Below are positions 34,063 through 42,060 of a DNA stretch of 56,276 nt, in pieces. Under the pieces are notes generated by a model. It saw only the letters and a program-made list of their open reading frames with translations, was not told where the DNA came from and searched no databases. Positions within the stretch are counted from its first letter, which is position 1, and each line of letters opens with the position of its first letter. The translations under genes and the position numbers were made by a program. This DNA comes from Saccharothrix luteola (GTDB taxonomy: Bacteria; Actinomycetota; Actinomycetes; Mycobacteriales; Pseudonocardiaceae), in NCBI RefSeq assembly GCF_020859565.1, contig NZ_JAJHUO010000023.1, positions 132,600 through 188,875 on the forward strand. The letters run 5' to 3'.

Positions 34063-36036
34063 CTAAGCGGCTCGGGCGGCGCGGACGACGCCCGCCACCT
34101 GGTCTGCGGACAGTTCCTCCAAGCGCACGCACGCCGCTTCCAGCGCGCCCGCCACCCGGGTGGCCAGGCCGAGCCTGACCGGGCCGTGCTCGCAGTCCAC
34201 GACGACGGACGCCACCCGGTCGGCCGCCAGCAGGCCGGCCGCGCGCAGGGCGTCGCGCATCGGGTCGCCGCCCGTGCCGGTCGCCGTCGCGCGGCCGTCG
34301 GTGAGCAGCACGAGCAGCGGTCGGCGGCGCGGGTCGCGGACGCGTTCGGTGTCCAGCACGCGGCGGGCGCGCAGCAGGCCGTCCGCCAACGGGGTCCGGC
34401 CGCCGGTGCGCAGGGCGCGCAGCCGGGCCGCCGCCGCGTCGACCGAGTTCGTGGGCGGCAGGGCGACCTGGGCCTCCCGGCCGCGGAAGGTCACCACGCC
34501 GACCTTGTCCCGCCGCTGGTAGGCGTCGCGGAGCAGGGAGATCACCGCGCCGGTGACGGCCGACATCCGCTGCCGGGCCGCCATCGAGCCGGAGGCGTCG
34601 ACGACGAACAGCACGAGGTTGCCCTCCTTGCCCTCGCACACGGACAGCCGCAGGTCCGCGCCGCGCAGTTCCAGGCCGGGACCGCTGCGGCCCCGGGCGG
34701 CCTGGTGCGGGGCGGCGGCGCCGAGCGTGCCGACCAGGTGCAGGCCCGCTCCATCCACTGTGGACGAACGGACGACGCGGCCGGTGCGGGCACGGGCGCG
34801 CGACCGCTTGCCCGGTGCGCCCTCACCCACCCCCGGCACCTGCAACAGCCGGGCGCGGAACGCCGGGGCCGGGGCGTGCGACCGGTCGGCCGAACCGTTG
34901 CCCTCGCCCTTCCCCTTGTCCTTGCCGTCCGAAGTGGACTCCGGCGGCTCGCCGGGCAGCTCCGAGCCGCCACCGTCGTCGTCCGGGCCTTCGGGGTCGT
35001 CGTCCGGGCCGTCTTCGGGCTCTTGGGCGGCTTCCGCGCCCTGCTGTAGGGCGTCGTTGAGCTGCTCTTCCTCCAGCCCCGGCTCGTCGAACGGGTCCCG
35101 GCGCTTGCGGTGCGGCAACGCCAGCCGCACGGCCGCCTCCACGTCCTCCTCGGCCACCTCGTCGGCGCCCCGCCAGGCGGCGTGGGCGGTCGCGGTGCGG
35201 GCCACGACGAGGTCCGCGCGCATGCCGTCGACCTCGAACGCGGCGCAGATGCCGGAGATGCGGCGCAGTTCCGCGTCCGGCAGCACCACGTCCGCGAGCC
35301 GGTCGCGGGCGGCGACGATCCGCCGGGCCAGCTCCTGGTCGGCCTCGGCCCAGCGGGCGGCGAAGCCGTCGGGGTCGGCCTCGTACGCCAACCGCCGCCG
35401 CACGACCTCGGTCCGCGTCGGCACGTCCCGCGAGGCGCGGACCGCGACCGTGAGGCCGAAGCGGTCGAGCAGCTGCGGGCGCAGTTCGCCCTCCTCCGGG
35501 TTCATGGTGCCGACCAGGAGGAACGACGCGGCGTGCGAGACGGACACGCCTTCGCGCTCGACGTGCGCGCGGCCCATGGCGGCGGCGTCGAGCAGCAGGT
35601 CGACGAGGTGGTCGTGCAGGAGGTTCACCTCGTCCACGTACAGCACGCCCCGGTGCGCGGCGGCCAGCAGACCGGGCTGGTAGGCGCGGACGCCCTCGGT
35701 CAACGCGCGTTCCAGGTCGAGCGAGCCGATCAGCCGGTCCTCGGTCGCGCCGACCGGCAGCTCGACCAGCCGTGCCGGCCGCCGTTCCGCGCCGTGGCCG
35801 TGCGGCCCGTCGGGGCAGTCGGTCGGTGTCGCCGGGTCGCAGCCGAACCGGCAGCCCGGCACCACGTCCAGCTCGGGGAGCAGTGCGGCGAGGGCGCGGA
35901 CCACGGTCGACTTCGCGGTCCCCTTCTCGCCTCGGACGAGCACCCCGCCGATACCGGGGTGCACGGCGTTGAGCAGCAGAGCCGTGCGGAGGTCGTCGTG
36001 GCCGACGACAGCGGAAAAGGGGAAACGCGCGCCCAT
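34063..36036 (-). CDS. Magnesium/cobalt chelatase subunit, ChlI-ChlD fusion
   Basis: 657 residues. N-terminal AAA+ domain (ChlI/BchI-like): Walker A GEKGTAKST at 36-44, YVDEVNLLHDHLVDLLL (Walker B), GTMNPEEGELRPQLLDRFG. A middle acidic, Pro/Gly-rich linker (about 375-420), then a C-terminal integrin-I (ChlD/BchD-like) domain with the MIDAS motif DASGS near residue 479 and TGGRTPLADGL. Such fusions work with CobN as the cobalt chelatase of the aerobic pathway in actinobacteria (M. tuberculosis Rv2850c); cobN is not in view. ATG 36036 is 20 bases after GAGGAAGG and just downstream of the riboswitch. Confidence 0.92.
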   Translation of the reverse strand: MGARFPFSAVVGHDDLRTALLLNAVHPGIGGVLVRGEKGTAKSTVVRALAALLPELDVVPGCRFGCDPATPTDCPDGPHGHGAERRPARLVELPVGATEDRLIGSLDLERALTEGVRAYQPGLLAAAHRGVLYVDEVNLLHDHLVDLLLDAAAMGRAHVEREGVSVSHAASFLLVGTMNPEEGELRPQLLDRFGLTVAVRASRDVPTRTEVVRRRLAYEADPDGFAARWAEADQELARRIVAARDRLADVVLPDAELRRISGICAAFEVDGMRADLVVARTATAHAAWRGADEVAEEDVEAAVRLALPHRKRRDPFDEPGLEEEQLNDALQQGAEAAQEPEDGPDDDPEGPDDDGGGSELPGEPPESTSDGKDKGKGEGNGSADRSHAPAPAFRARLLQVPGVGEGAPGKRSRARARTGRVVRSSTVDGAGLHLVGTLGAAAPHQAARGRSGPGLELRGADLRLSVCEGKEGNLVLFVVDASGSMAARQRMSAVTGAVISLLRDAYQRRDKVGVVTFRGREAQVALPPTNSVDAAAARLRALRTGGRTPLADGLLRARRVLDTERVRDPRRRPLLVLLTDGRATATGTGGDPMRDALRAAGLLAADRVASVVVDCEHGPVRLGLATRVAGALEAACVRLEELSADQVAGVVRAARAA

Positions 36037-36079
36037 GCGGCGGTGTCCTTCCTCGGGTGTCCACGCCCGTGTCCGGTCG

Positions 36080-36185
36080 ATGAGTCGGGGGTCGAGTTCC
36101 TGACTCCCGGGCTCCTCGGTCCGGTCACAGTGGCGGGACCGTGCCGGATTCACACCGGCTTCCTCGCGCACCCCCTCAAGCCTGG
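36080..36185 (-). promoter_or_regulatory. Cobalamin riboswitch
   Basis: Minus-strand leader of the chelatase-cob operon. The conserved core (GAAGCCGGTGTGAATCCGGC, then CCCGCCACTGT) lies at 36127-36163, and the B12 box GAGTCAGGAACTC at 36094-36107. The downstream half of the B12 box can pair with GACTC near 36080, and the chelatase ribosome site follows at 36049-36056, so binding of adenosylcobalamin probably blocks translation of the operon. The element is typical in sequence and order. Confidence 0.92.
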
Positions 36186-36287
36186 GCATCGTCGCACTTC
36201 CGCCGGCGGGCTCCAAGTCCCGGGCGGGCGAGGACGATCACACCGGGTCGCATCGGACCGGGGCCGGGGCCCGTACGCGGCGCTGGG

Positions 36288-36694
36288 ATGCGGCCACGAG
36301 CTCACCGGCCCCGCGTTCTCCTGAGCCCGCCCACTCCGGACGTCGACGGCCTGGAGCCCGCACCGGAGTGGGTGGGCGATGCGGAGGCCGCCGCCCGGTT
36401 CGGGTCGCCGGAGGCCATCCGCGCCGCCTTGCTGCCCGAGCAGACCGACGAGTTCGACGCCGCGTTCGACGCCGCACTGACCGCGACACGCCGAACCCCG
36501 TCACGGCGCTCGTCGAGGCGTTCGAGGTGCTGACGCTCGAGCCGGAGCGAGGCCGCCCGCTCAACCCCGACAACCCCGCGGGCGGGCTGTTCCAGCTCGA
36601 CTTCGGCGGTGGGCGAGGTTTGATCACCCACCTCCTGCCGACCAGCCAGGACCGCGTCGACGTGCTCGTCGTGACGTGGGTGTCATTCCACTGA
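36288..36694 (+). pseudogene. Frameshifted remnant of a toxin-antitoxin-like pair
   Basis: The first frame (36288 to about 36490) reads FGSPEAIRAALLPEQTDEFD then FDAALTATR, which resembles DUF6247-type antitoxin N-termini. It then runs out, and a frame shifted by minus one carries on from about 36490 with TPNPVTALVEAF, LEPERGRPLNP, GGLFQLDF and VDVLVVTWVSFH, the last part like the C-terminus of a small RelE-type toxin. The two pieces read as one sequence across a shift near 36488. It ends 12 bases inside the convergent TetR gene. Family assignment is tentative. Confidence 0.45.
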
Positions 36695-37267
36695 CGGCCC
36701 GGCGGGCACCAGGTCGCCCGCCAGCACGCCGCGAGCGAGCGAGATCACACCGGCACGCACCCGGGCCACGTCCAGACCGCACCGGTCGACCATGTGGCGC
36801 AGCGTGTCGGCACGCACCTGGGCGATCAGGGCGTGCGCCAGGTACTCGGCGTCCGCGCCGGGCTTGACCTGCGAGATCAACGCGACGAGGCGCTGGTGCG
36901 TGAGCTTGGCGTCCGCGTCGCACGCGATGCTGCGCGTGGACACCCGCTCGAAGGCGCTCACCAGGGGCAGGGCGGCGATCACGTGGTCGAACAGGGTCGC
37001 CACGAACGTGATCACCCGCTCCCCCGGCGGGACGTCGCCGGCTTCCAGCAACGCCTCCGCCTCCGCCCGCCACGACTCGGAGGTCTCGTCGACCACCGCC
37101 TGCACGAGGCCGTCGCGGTCGCCGAAGCGGCGGAACACCGTGCCCTTGCCGACGCCCGCGGCGGCGGCGACGTCGTCCATCGAGAACCCGTCCGGCCCGC
37201 GTTCGGCGATCAGGCGCGCGGCGGTGGCCAGGACCGCGGCGCGGTTGCGCTCGGCGTCCTTCCGCAT
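36683..37267 (-). CDS. TetR family regulator
   Basis: 194 residues with the helix-turn-helix FSMDDVAAAAGVGKGTVFRRFGDRDGLVQAV near residue 28 and a TetR_C ligand domain with a Pro/Leu-rich centre. It is divergent from the oxidoreductase gene, whose promoter holds two matching palindromes. ATG 37267 has GGGAGGTC upstream. Very likely the repressor of that oxidoreductase; effector unknown. Confidence 0.9.
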   Translation of the reverse strand: MRKDAERNRAAVLATAARLIAERGPDGFSMDDVAAAAGVGKGTVFRRFGDRDGLVQAVVDETSESWRAEAEALLEAGDVPPGERVITFVATLFDHVIAALPLVSAFERVSTRSIACDADAKLTHQRLVALISQVKPGADAEYLAHALIAQVRADTLRHMVDRCGLDVARVRAGVISLARGVLAGDLVPAGPSVE

Positions 37268-37305
37268 CGTGGACCTCCCTCGACCCCTCGGCTCGATCGA
37301 CTTGC

Positions 37306-37336
37306 TTGACAAAAGCGGACCGGTAGTCCGTATGGT
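37306..37336 (+). promoter_or_regulatory. Oxidoreductase promoter
   Basis: TTGACA at 37306-37311 and TATGGT at 37331-37336, spaced 19 bases, ending 48 bases before the GTG at 37385. The first operator (37316-37330) lies between the two hexamers, so a bound TetR protein would block RNA polymerase. Confidence 0.5.
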
Positions 37337-37367
37337 AGCGGACAAGAAACGGACCGTCAGTCCGTTT
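37316..37367. promoter_or_regulatory. Two TetR operators
   Basis: Site 1 (37316-37330) is CGGAC-N5-GTCCG. Site 2 (37347-37367) is AAACGGAC-N5-GTCCGTTT, perfect over eight pairs. Both share CGGAC-N5-GTCCG, which is the expected binding sequence of the TetR at 36683. Confidence 0.75.
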
Positions 37368-37384
37368 GAAGGTCGGGAGGCGTT

Positions 37385-38284
37385 GTGCGAGCGGTGCGGT
37401 TCCACGAGTTCGGTCCGGCGGACGTGCTCGGCGTGGAGGAGGTGCCCGACCCGGTCGCCGGGCCGGGCCAGGTCCTGGTCCGCGTCACGGCGATCGGCGT
37501 GAACTACGGCGAGACGATCATCCGGTCGGGCACGGGCGCGCGGGTGGTGCCCTGGTACGACCTCGCACCCGGCGCGCTCGGCGGCGAGGTGGTCGGCGTG
37601 GGCCCCGACGGCAGGCGGCTGATCGGCTTCGCGCTCGGCGAGGGCTACGCCGAACTGGCCCTGCTGCCCGAGGACGCGACCGAGGTGCCCGACGACCTGT
37701 CCGACCACGAGGCGCTGGCCCTGTACCTCCAGGGCGCGACGGCGGTGGCCGCCGCGGACGCGGTCCGGCTCGCCGCGGGCGAACGGGTGCTGGTCGAGGC
37801 GGCGGCGGGAGGTGTCGGCAGCCTGCTCGTGCAGGTCGCGGCACGGGCGGGCGCGACGGTCGTGGCCGCCGCGCGGGGCGAGCGGAAGCTGGCGCTGGCC
37901 CGTGAGCTGGGCGCGCACGAGGTCGTGGACTACGGCGAGCCGGACTGGCCGACCTGGGTCGAGCCGGTCGACGTGGTGTTCTCCTCGGTCGGCGGCGCCG
38001 TGGCGCGGCAGTCGTTCGAGCTGTTGCGCGACGGGGTCGGCCGGCTGGCCGTGTTCGGCTTCGCGAGCGGCGAGCCGCTGGACGTGACCGCGTCCGACGT
38101 GTTCCGCAAGGGCGTCGCGGTGCTCGGGTTCGGCAACCCCGTCACCCCCGACGCGGTGCGGCGGGCGTTCACCTCGGGGCTGCGCCCGGTGCTGGGCGAA
38201 GCGCTACCGCTGGCCGACGCGGCCCGCGCTCACGAACTGCTGGAGACCCGGGCGTCGACCGGCAAGGTGGTGCTGGTCCCCTAG
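37385..38284 (+). CDS. Quinone oxidoreductase-like MDR dehydrogenase
   Basis: 299 residues, medium-chain dehydrogenase without the zinc ligands of alcohol dehydrogenase. GVNYGETIIRSG near residue 39 and a Rossmann site VEAAAGGVGSLLVQVAARAGATVV near residue 138 mark the NADPH-dependent quinone/enoyl reductase subgroup. GTG 37385 has GGGAGG upstream. Regulated by the divergent TetR through two operators. Its end overlaps the convergent P450 gene by 81 bases. Likely removes reactive carbonyls or quinones; substrate unproven. Confidence 0.88.
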   Translation: MRAVRFHEFGPADVLGVEEVPDPVAGPGQVLVRVTAIGVNYGETIIRSGTGARVVPWYDLAPGALGGEVVGVGPDGRRLIGFALGEGYAELALLPEDATEVPDDLSDHEALALYLQGATAVAAADAVRLAAGERVLVEAAAGGVGSLLVQVAARAGATVVAAARGERKLALARELGAHEVVDYGEPDWPTWVEPVDVVFSSVGGAVARQSFELLRDGVGRLAVFGFASGEPLDVTASDVFRKGVAVLGFGNPVTPDAVRRAFTSGLRPVLGEALPLADAARAHELLETRASTGKVVLVP

Positions 38285-39442
38285 CTCGACCTCCACGCTC
38301 AACGGCGCGCGGAACGACAGCAGGCCCAGCATCGGCGGCGGCCCGGCCGAGGCCAGGCGCAGGTCCGGGAACCGCCGCGCGGTCTCCCGCAGCACCACCT
38401 CCGCCTCCAGCCTCGCCAGGCCGGCACCGAGGCAGAAGTGCCTGCCGAAGCCGAACGCCAGGTGCTTGCGGGCGTTCGGCCTGGCCGGGCAGAAGCGCTC
38501 GGGCTCGCCGAAGACGTCCGGGTCCGAGCCGCTGCCCGCGAGCATGAGCAGCAGCGGCTCGCCCGCCGGGATCGCGACCTCGGAGAGGGTGACCGGCTCC
38601 GCCGTGATCCGCCGCCACGTGCTCACCGGCGGGTCACGGCGCAGCACCTCTTCCACGCACGCGCCAGCCACGCCGGGCTCGTCCAGCCGCGGCCACAGGC
38701 CGTCCTGCCGCAGGACCGCGTGGAACGCCGCGCACAGCAGCTGGGTCGTCGTCTCCTGGCCCGCGATCAGCAGGAAGTAGCAGAGCCCGGCCGCGTCCCG
38801 GATCGGCACGCCCTGCGCCCGCAACGCGCCGAACAGGTCGTCGCCCTCCGGGTCGGCGGCCTTGATCCGCGACGTCAGCCACTGGTGGAACGCGGCGGCG
38901 GGACGGGCCAGCTCGTGCTGCCGCTCGGGCGTGACGTCACCCCAGAACAGCTCCAACGACGCCGTGCTCCAGGCCTTGAGCGCCTCGACGTCGACGTCCC
39001 GGATCCCCATGACCTCCAGCAGCACGATCGCGGGCAGGTCGCGGGCCAGCGCCGGGTGCAGGTCGGCACGTCGGCCGAGGTCGAGCCGGTCCAGGCGCTC
39101 CGCGGTCAGCTCGGCGATCCGCGGCCCCATCGCCGCGACGCGGGCCGGGGTGAGGAACCGGGAGACCAGTCGGCGCAGGTCGGCGTGCGTCCCGGTGCCG
39201 TTGTTGGCCAACGTCGGCGGCAGCGAGAACCCGGCCCGGGCCAGCACCCGCAGCACCGGCCCCGGGATCGGGGTCACCGCGGTCAACGCGTTGTCCGGGT
39301 GGAAGCGCCGCGGGTCGGCCAGCACCGCGCGCACGTCGTCGTAGCGGCTGACCAGCCACATCCCGGTGCGCTCGTCGCGGTGGACCGGCGCGTTCTCCCG
39401 CAACGAGCGCAGATCGGCAGGCTCCGGCTGGAAGAGGTCCAC
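38204..39442 (-). CDS. Cytochrome P450
   Basis: 412 residues. I-helix AGQETTTQLL near residue 225, ExxR in EEVLRRDPP, and the heme loop FGFGRHFCLGAGLAR with the Cys ligand near residue 336. A soluble bacterial class; no redox partner gene is close by. The last 25 residues after VEVELG are coded opposite the end of the oxidoreductase gene and are unlike P450 ends. GTG 39442 was chosen; its start is only 36 bases from the divergent BioF-type gene. Substrate unknown. Confidence 0.93.
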   Translation of the reverse strand: MDLFQPEPADLRSLRENAPVHRDERTGMWLVSRYDDVRAVLADPRRFHPDNALTAVTPIPGPVLRVLARAGFSLPPTLANNGTGTHADLRRLVSRFLTPARVAAMGPRIAELTAERLDRLDLGRRADLHPALARDLPAIVLLEVMGIRDVDVEALKAWSTASLELFWGDVTPERQHELARPAAAFHQWLTSRIKAADPEGDDLFGALRAQGVPIRDAAGLCYFLLIAGQETTTQLLCAAFHAVLRQDGLWPRLDEPGVAGACVEEVLRRDPPVSTWRRITAEPVTLSEVAIPAGEPLLLMLAGSGSDPDVFGEPERFCPARPNARKHLAFGFGRHFCLGAGLARLEAEVVLRETARRFPDLRLASAGPPPMLGLLSFRAPLSVEVELGDQHHLAGRRPGLQQFVSAGRVGQR

Positions 39443-39478
39443 GCCGGCACCGTAGCCGTCGGATGCGACACTGCCGGC

Positions 39479-40657
39479 GTGAGTGTGCGCACAGGTGACT
39501 CGGTGTTCGACTGGATCGACACGCGTGCCGAGGCGCGCGCGAAAGCCGGTCTCGCCCGCCGGGTCCGGCCACGACCGGCGGACTCGACGAACCTCGACCT
39601 GGCCTCGAACGACTACCTCGGCCTGGCCCGCGACAAGCGGGTCACGGGTGCCGCCGCCGCGGCCTCGTTGCGCTGGGGCGCGGGCTCGACCGGGTCGCGG
39701 CTGGTCACCGGCTCGATCGAGCTGCACACCGAGCTGGAGTACGAGCTCGCGAACTTCTGCGGCGCGCAGTCCGCGCTGGTGTTCTCCTCGGGCTACGCGG
39801 CGAACCTGGGCGCGCTGACCGCGTTGTCCGGTCCCGGCACCGCGATCGTCGCCGACCAGCACATCCACGCCTCCCTGATCGACGGCACCCGACTGTCCAA
39901 AGCGGACGTCGTGGTCGCCGGGCACTGCGACGTCGAGCAGGTCACGCACGCCCTGGCCACGCGCGGCAAGCGGCGGGCGCTGGTGGTGACGGACTCGGTG
40001 TTCTCCGTCGACGGCGACCTCGCGCCGCTGGCGCAGCTGGCCGCCGCCTGCCGCGAGCACGACGCGGCGCTGGTCGTGGACGACGCGCACGGCCTCGGCG
40101 TCGTCGGCGACGGCGGGCGTGGCGCGGTGCACGCGGCGGGTCTGGCCAAGGCGCCCGACGTGGTCACCACGGTGACGCTGTCCAAGTCGCTCGGCGCGCA
40201 GGGCGGCGCGGTGCTCGGCCCGAGCCGGGTGATCAAGCACCTCGTCGACACCGCGCGCACGTTCATCTTCGACACCGGGCTCGCGCCGGCCAGCGCGGCG
40301 GCGGCGTTGGCCGCGGTGAAGGTGTTGCGGGACGAGCCGGAGCGGCCCGCGCGGGCCCTGGAAGTGGCTCAGGACCTGGCGTTCCGGCTGAAGGAGGCGG
40401 GGTTGCGGGTCAGCACGCCGACCGCGGCCGTCGTGTCCGTGCAGGCGCCGTCGCCGGAGGCCGCGTTCGACTGGGCCGAGGCGTGCCGCGCGCAGGGCGT
40501 GGTCGTCGGCTGCTTCCGGCCGCCGTCGGTGCCCGACCGGATCTCCCGGCTCCGCCTCACCGCCCGCGCCGACCTGTCCGAGGGCGACATCGAGCGCGCC
40601 GTGCGGGTGATCACGGAGACCGGCGCATCCGCAGGTGCGGTATCCCGTCCTCGATGA
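39479..40657 (+). CDS. 8-amino-7-oxononanoate synthase-type aminotransferase
   Basis: 392 residues of the alpha-oxoamine synthase group (BioF, KBL). LDLASNDYLGLA near residue 37, GSTGSRLVTG near 65, the PLP-binding VVDDAHGLGVVG near 198, and the Schiff-base Lys236 in TLSKSLGAQGG. BioF joins pimeloyl thioester and alanine in biotin synthesis, but no other bio gene is here, so an alternative acyl substrate is possible. GTG starts at 39479 or 39485. The 36-base gap to the P450 means the two promoters must overlap or the mRNA is leaderless. Confidence 0.88.
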   Translation: MSVRTGDSVFDWIDTRAEARAKAGLARRVRPRPADSTNLDLASNDYLGLARDKRVTGAAAAASLRWGAGSTGSRLVTGSIELHTELEYELANFCGAQSALVFSSGYAANLGALTALSGPGTAIVADQHIHASLIDGTRLSKADVVVAGHCDVEQVTHALATRGKRRALVVTDSVFSVDGDLAPLAQLAAACREHDAALVVDDAHGLGVVGDGGRGAVHAAGLAKAPDVVTTVTLSKSLGAQGGAVLGPSRVIKHLVDTARTFIFDTGLAPASAAAALAAVKVLRDEPERPARALEVAQDLAFRLKEAGLRVSTPTAAVVSVQAPSPEAAFDWAEACRAQGVVVGCFRPPSVPDRISRLRLTARADLSEGDIERAVRVITETGASAGAVSRPR

Positions 40658-41087
40658 ACTCCGCGCCCTGCGGCTCGAAGCCGAACGACGCGTAGAAGTC
40701 GGCCACGTAGGTCTGCGCGTCCAGCACGCACTCCACCTGGCCGATCTCGGCCAGCACCGCCTCCATCAGCCGACGGCTGTAGCCGCGACCGCGGGCGGCG
40801 CGGGCCGTGCAGACCCGGCCGACGCGGAACGTGCCGCCGGGTTCCTCCAGCAGCCGCAGGTAGGCCTGCGGTCCGGGCCGGTCGTCGGCTTCCAGCCAGA
40901 AGTGGCGGGTGCCCGGTTCGAGGTCACGCCCGTCCAGTTCCGGGTAGACGCAGTTCTGCTCCACGACGAAGACGTCGGAGCGCAGCTTGAGCACGGCGTA
41001 GAGCTGGTCGGGGGTCAGGTCGGCCGACCACTGCCGGCGCAGCGTCGCCGGGTACGGGTGTGAACGCACCCCACCGTGGTACCACAC
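40611..41087 (-). CDS. GNAT acetyltransferase, ElaA type
   Basis: 158 residues. ElaA-like plan: LTPDQLYAVLKLRSDVFVVEQNCVYPELDGRDLE near residue 24, then VGRVCTARAARGRGYSRRLM for acetyl-CoA binding near residue 88 and FYASFGFEPQGAEFIEDGIPHLRM at the C-terminus. The M. tuberculosis neighbour at the same position is Rv2851c. GTG 41069 is an alternative start. Its last 47 bases overlap the convergent BioF-type gene. A G-rich repeat lies just upstream. Confidence 0.85.
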   Translation of the reverse strand: MWYHGGVRSHPYPATLRRQWSADLTPDQLYAVLKLRSDVFVVEQNCVYPELDGRDLEPGTRHFWLEADDRPGPQAYLRLLEEPGGTFRVGRVCTARAARGRGYSRRLMEAVLAEIGQVECVLDAQTYVADFYASFGFEPQGAEFIEDGIPHLRMRRSP

Positions 41088-41121
41088 GGTGCCGGGTCGG
41101 CCTCGAGGTCGGTCTCGGCTC

Positions 41122-41161
41122 GGGCTCGGGCTCGGGGTCGGGTCGGGTCGGGTCGGGTCGG
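41122..41161 (+). repeat. GGGTC tandem repeat, G-quadruplex type
   Basis: Runs of GGG(G) at 41122, 41128, 41134, 41140, 41145, 41150 and 41155 separated by two or three bases, mostly TC. It lies between the secreted protease stop (41165, minus) and the GNAT start (41087, minus), so on the GNAT mRNA it would be a C-rich leader and on the template a G-rich one. A tandem repeat of five-base units could vary in length. Confidence 0.7.
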
Positions 41162-41164
41162 TCT

Positions 41165-41884
41165 CTAGAGCTGGGTCTTGTAGGAGCTCAGGCGCGTGTA
41201 GACGCCGGGTTGGCCCGGTCGGGCGCAGCCGCGGCCGTAGGACACGAGGCCGACCAGCTCCCCCGCCACGGTGAGCGGTCCGCCGGAATCACCCTCGCAG
41301 GCGTCCTTGCCGCCCTCCGGGTAGCCCGCGCACAGCATCCCGCCCGGCCGGTAGTCGGGCACCTCGGCGGCGCACTCGGCGTCCGCGCGGATCGGCACGT
41401 CGACCTCGCGCAGACGGCGGCTCGGCGGGCTCAGCTCGGCCGTGCGGCCCCAGCCGTAGACGGTGGCCTGGCCCGACGCGGCGTCCGAGATCCGGACCGG
41501 CTGGTACGGCAGCGGGGTGGCGAGGGTGAGGGTGGCCACGTCGTCACCCGCGGACACCTCGGTGAACGCGGGGTGGCGCCAGAGCGCGGTGACACCCACG
41601 GCCCGGCCCTCGGTGGTGTCGAGGTCGGCTCGGCCGGCGACGACGGTCACGTCGGCGGGCACCCGGTCGCGGACGCCGAGCGCGGTGCGGGCGACCGTGC
41701 AGTGCGCGGCGGTGACCACCTTGTCCGGTGCGATCAGCGCGCCGCCGCAGAAGAAGGTGCCCCCGTCGAACAACGCCACCGCCCACGGCGTCGCGGGCGC
41801 GTCCCGGCCGCCGACGATCGCGTCCGCGGGCAGCGCCGACAGGACCAGAACGAGAACGGCGAAGACCGGCGCGCTGATGCGCAT
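41165..41884 (-). CDS. Secreted trypsin-like serine protease, no propeptide
   Basis: 239 residues. The signal peptide (MRISAPVFAVLVLVLSALPA, then DA) ends directly before IVGG (23-26), so signal peptidase cleavage alone would expose the active N-terminus; the other two proteases in this window have a propeptide. Triad: VVTAAHC, GDDVATL, CEGDSGGP with the trypsin Asp (KDACEG). ATG 41884 with AGAGGTG upstream. The unusual activation suggests it could be active at once on export. Confidence 0.92.
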   Translation of the reverse strand: MRISAPVFAVLVLVLSALPADAIVGGRDAPATPWAVALFDGGTFFCGGALIAPDKVVTAAHCTVARTALGVRDRVPADVTVVAGRADLDTTEGRAVGVTALWRHPAFTEVSAGDDVATLTLATPLPYQPVRISDAASGQATVYGWGRTAELSPPSRRLREVDVPIRADAECAAEVPDYRPGGMLCAGYPEGGKDACEGDSGGPLTVAGELVGLVSYGRGCARPGQPGVYTRLSSYKTQL

Positions 41885-42020
41885 GGAGCACCTCTCTACG
41901 TCAAGTGGCCGAACGGGCACCGACCGTAGCGGAAGGTCGGGGCGCGCGGGATTCGGGTATGAGGTCCGGAAAATCTGTTGTTAGAGTGCTGCAGGACCGA
42001 AGATTTGACGGTCAGTGAGG

Positions 42021-42037
42021 CAGATCACGGCGATCTG
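42021..42037. promoter_or_regulatory. Palindrome before LysE gene
   Basis: CAGATC-ACGGC-GATCTG, perfect, 23 bases before the LysE start. A second, looser pair (AAATCT at 41971, AGATTT at 42001) is upstream. They may be operators or leader hairpins of the exporter gene; the regulator is not in view. Confidence 0.4.
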
Positions 42038-42060
42038 TCCGGAACATGAGGGAGGTTTCC

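Noticed and set aside
36141..36287. Upstream extension of the broken gene before 36288
   Set aside because: It is antisense to the cobalamin riboswitch leader.
37385..40657. P450, oxidoreductase and BioF-type genes as a natural-product cluster
   Set aside because: They point in different directions, have separate regulators and no core biosynthetic enzyme is nearby.
41101..41163. Tandem repeat as a CRISPR array
   Set aside because: Units are five bases with no spacers.
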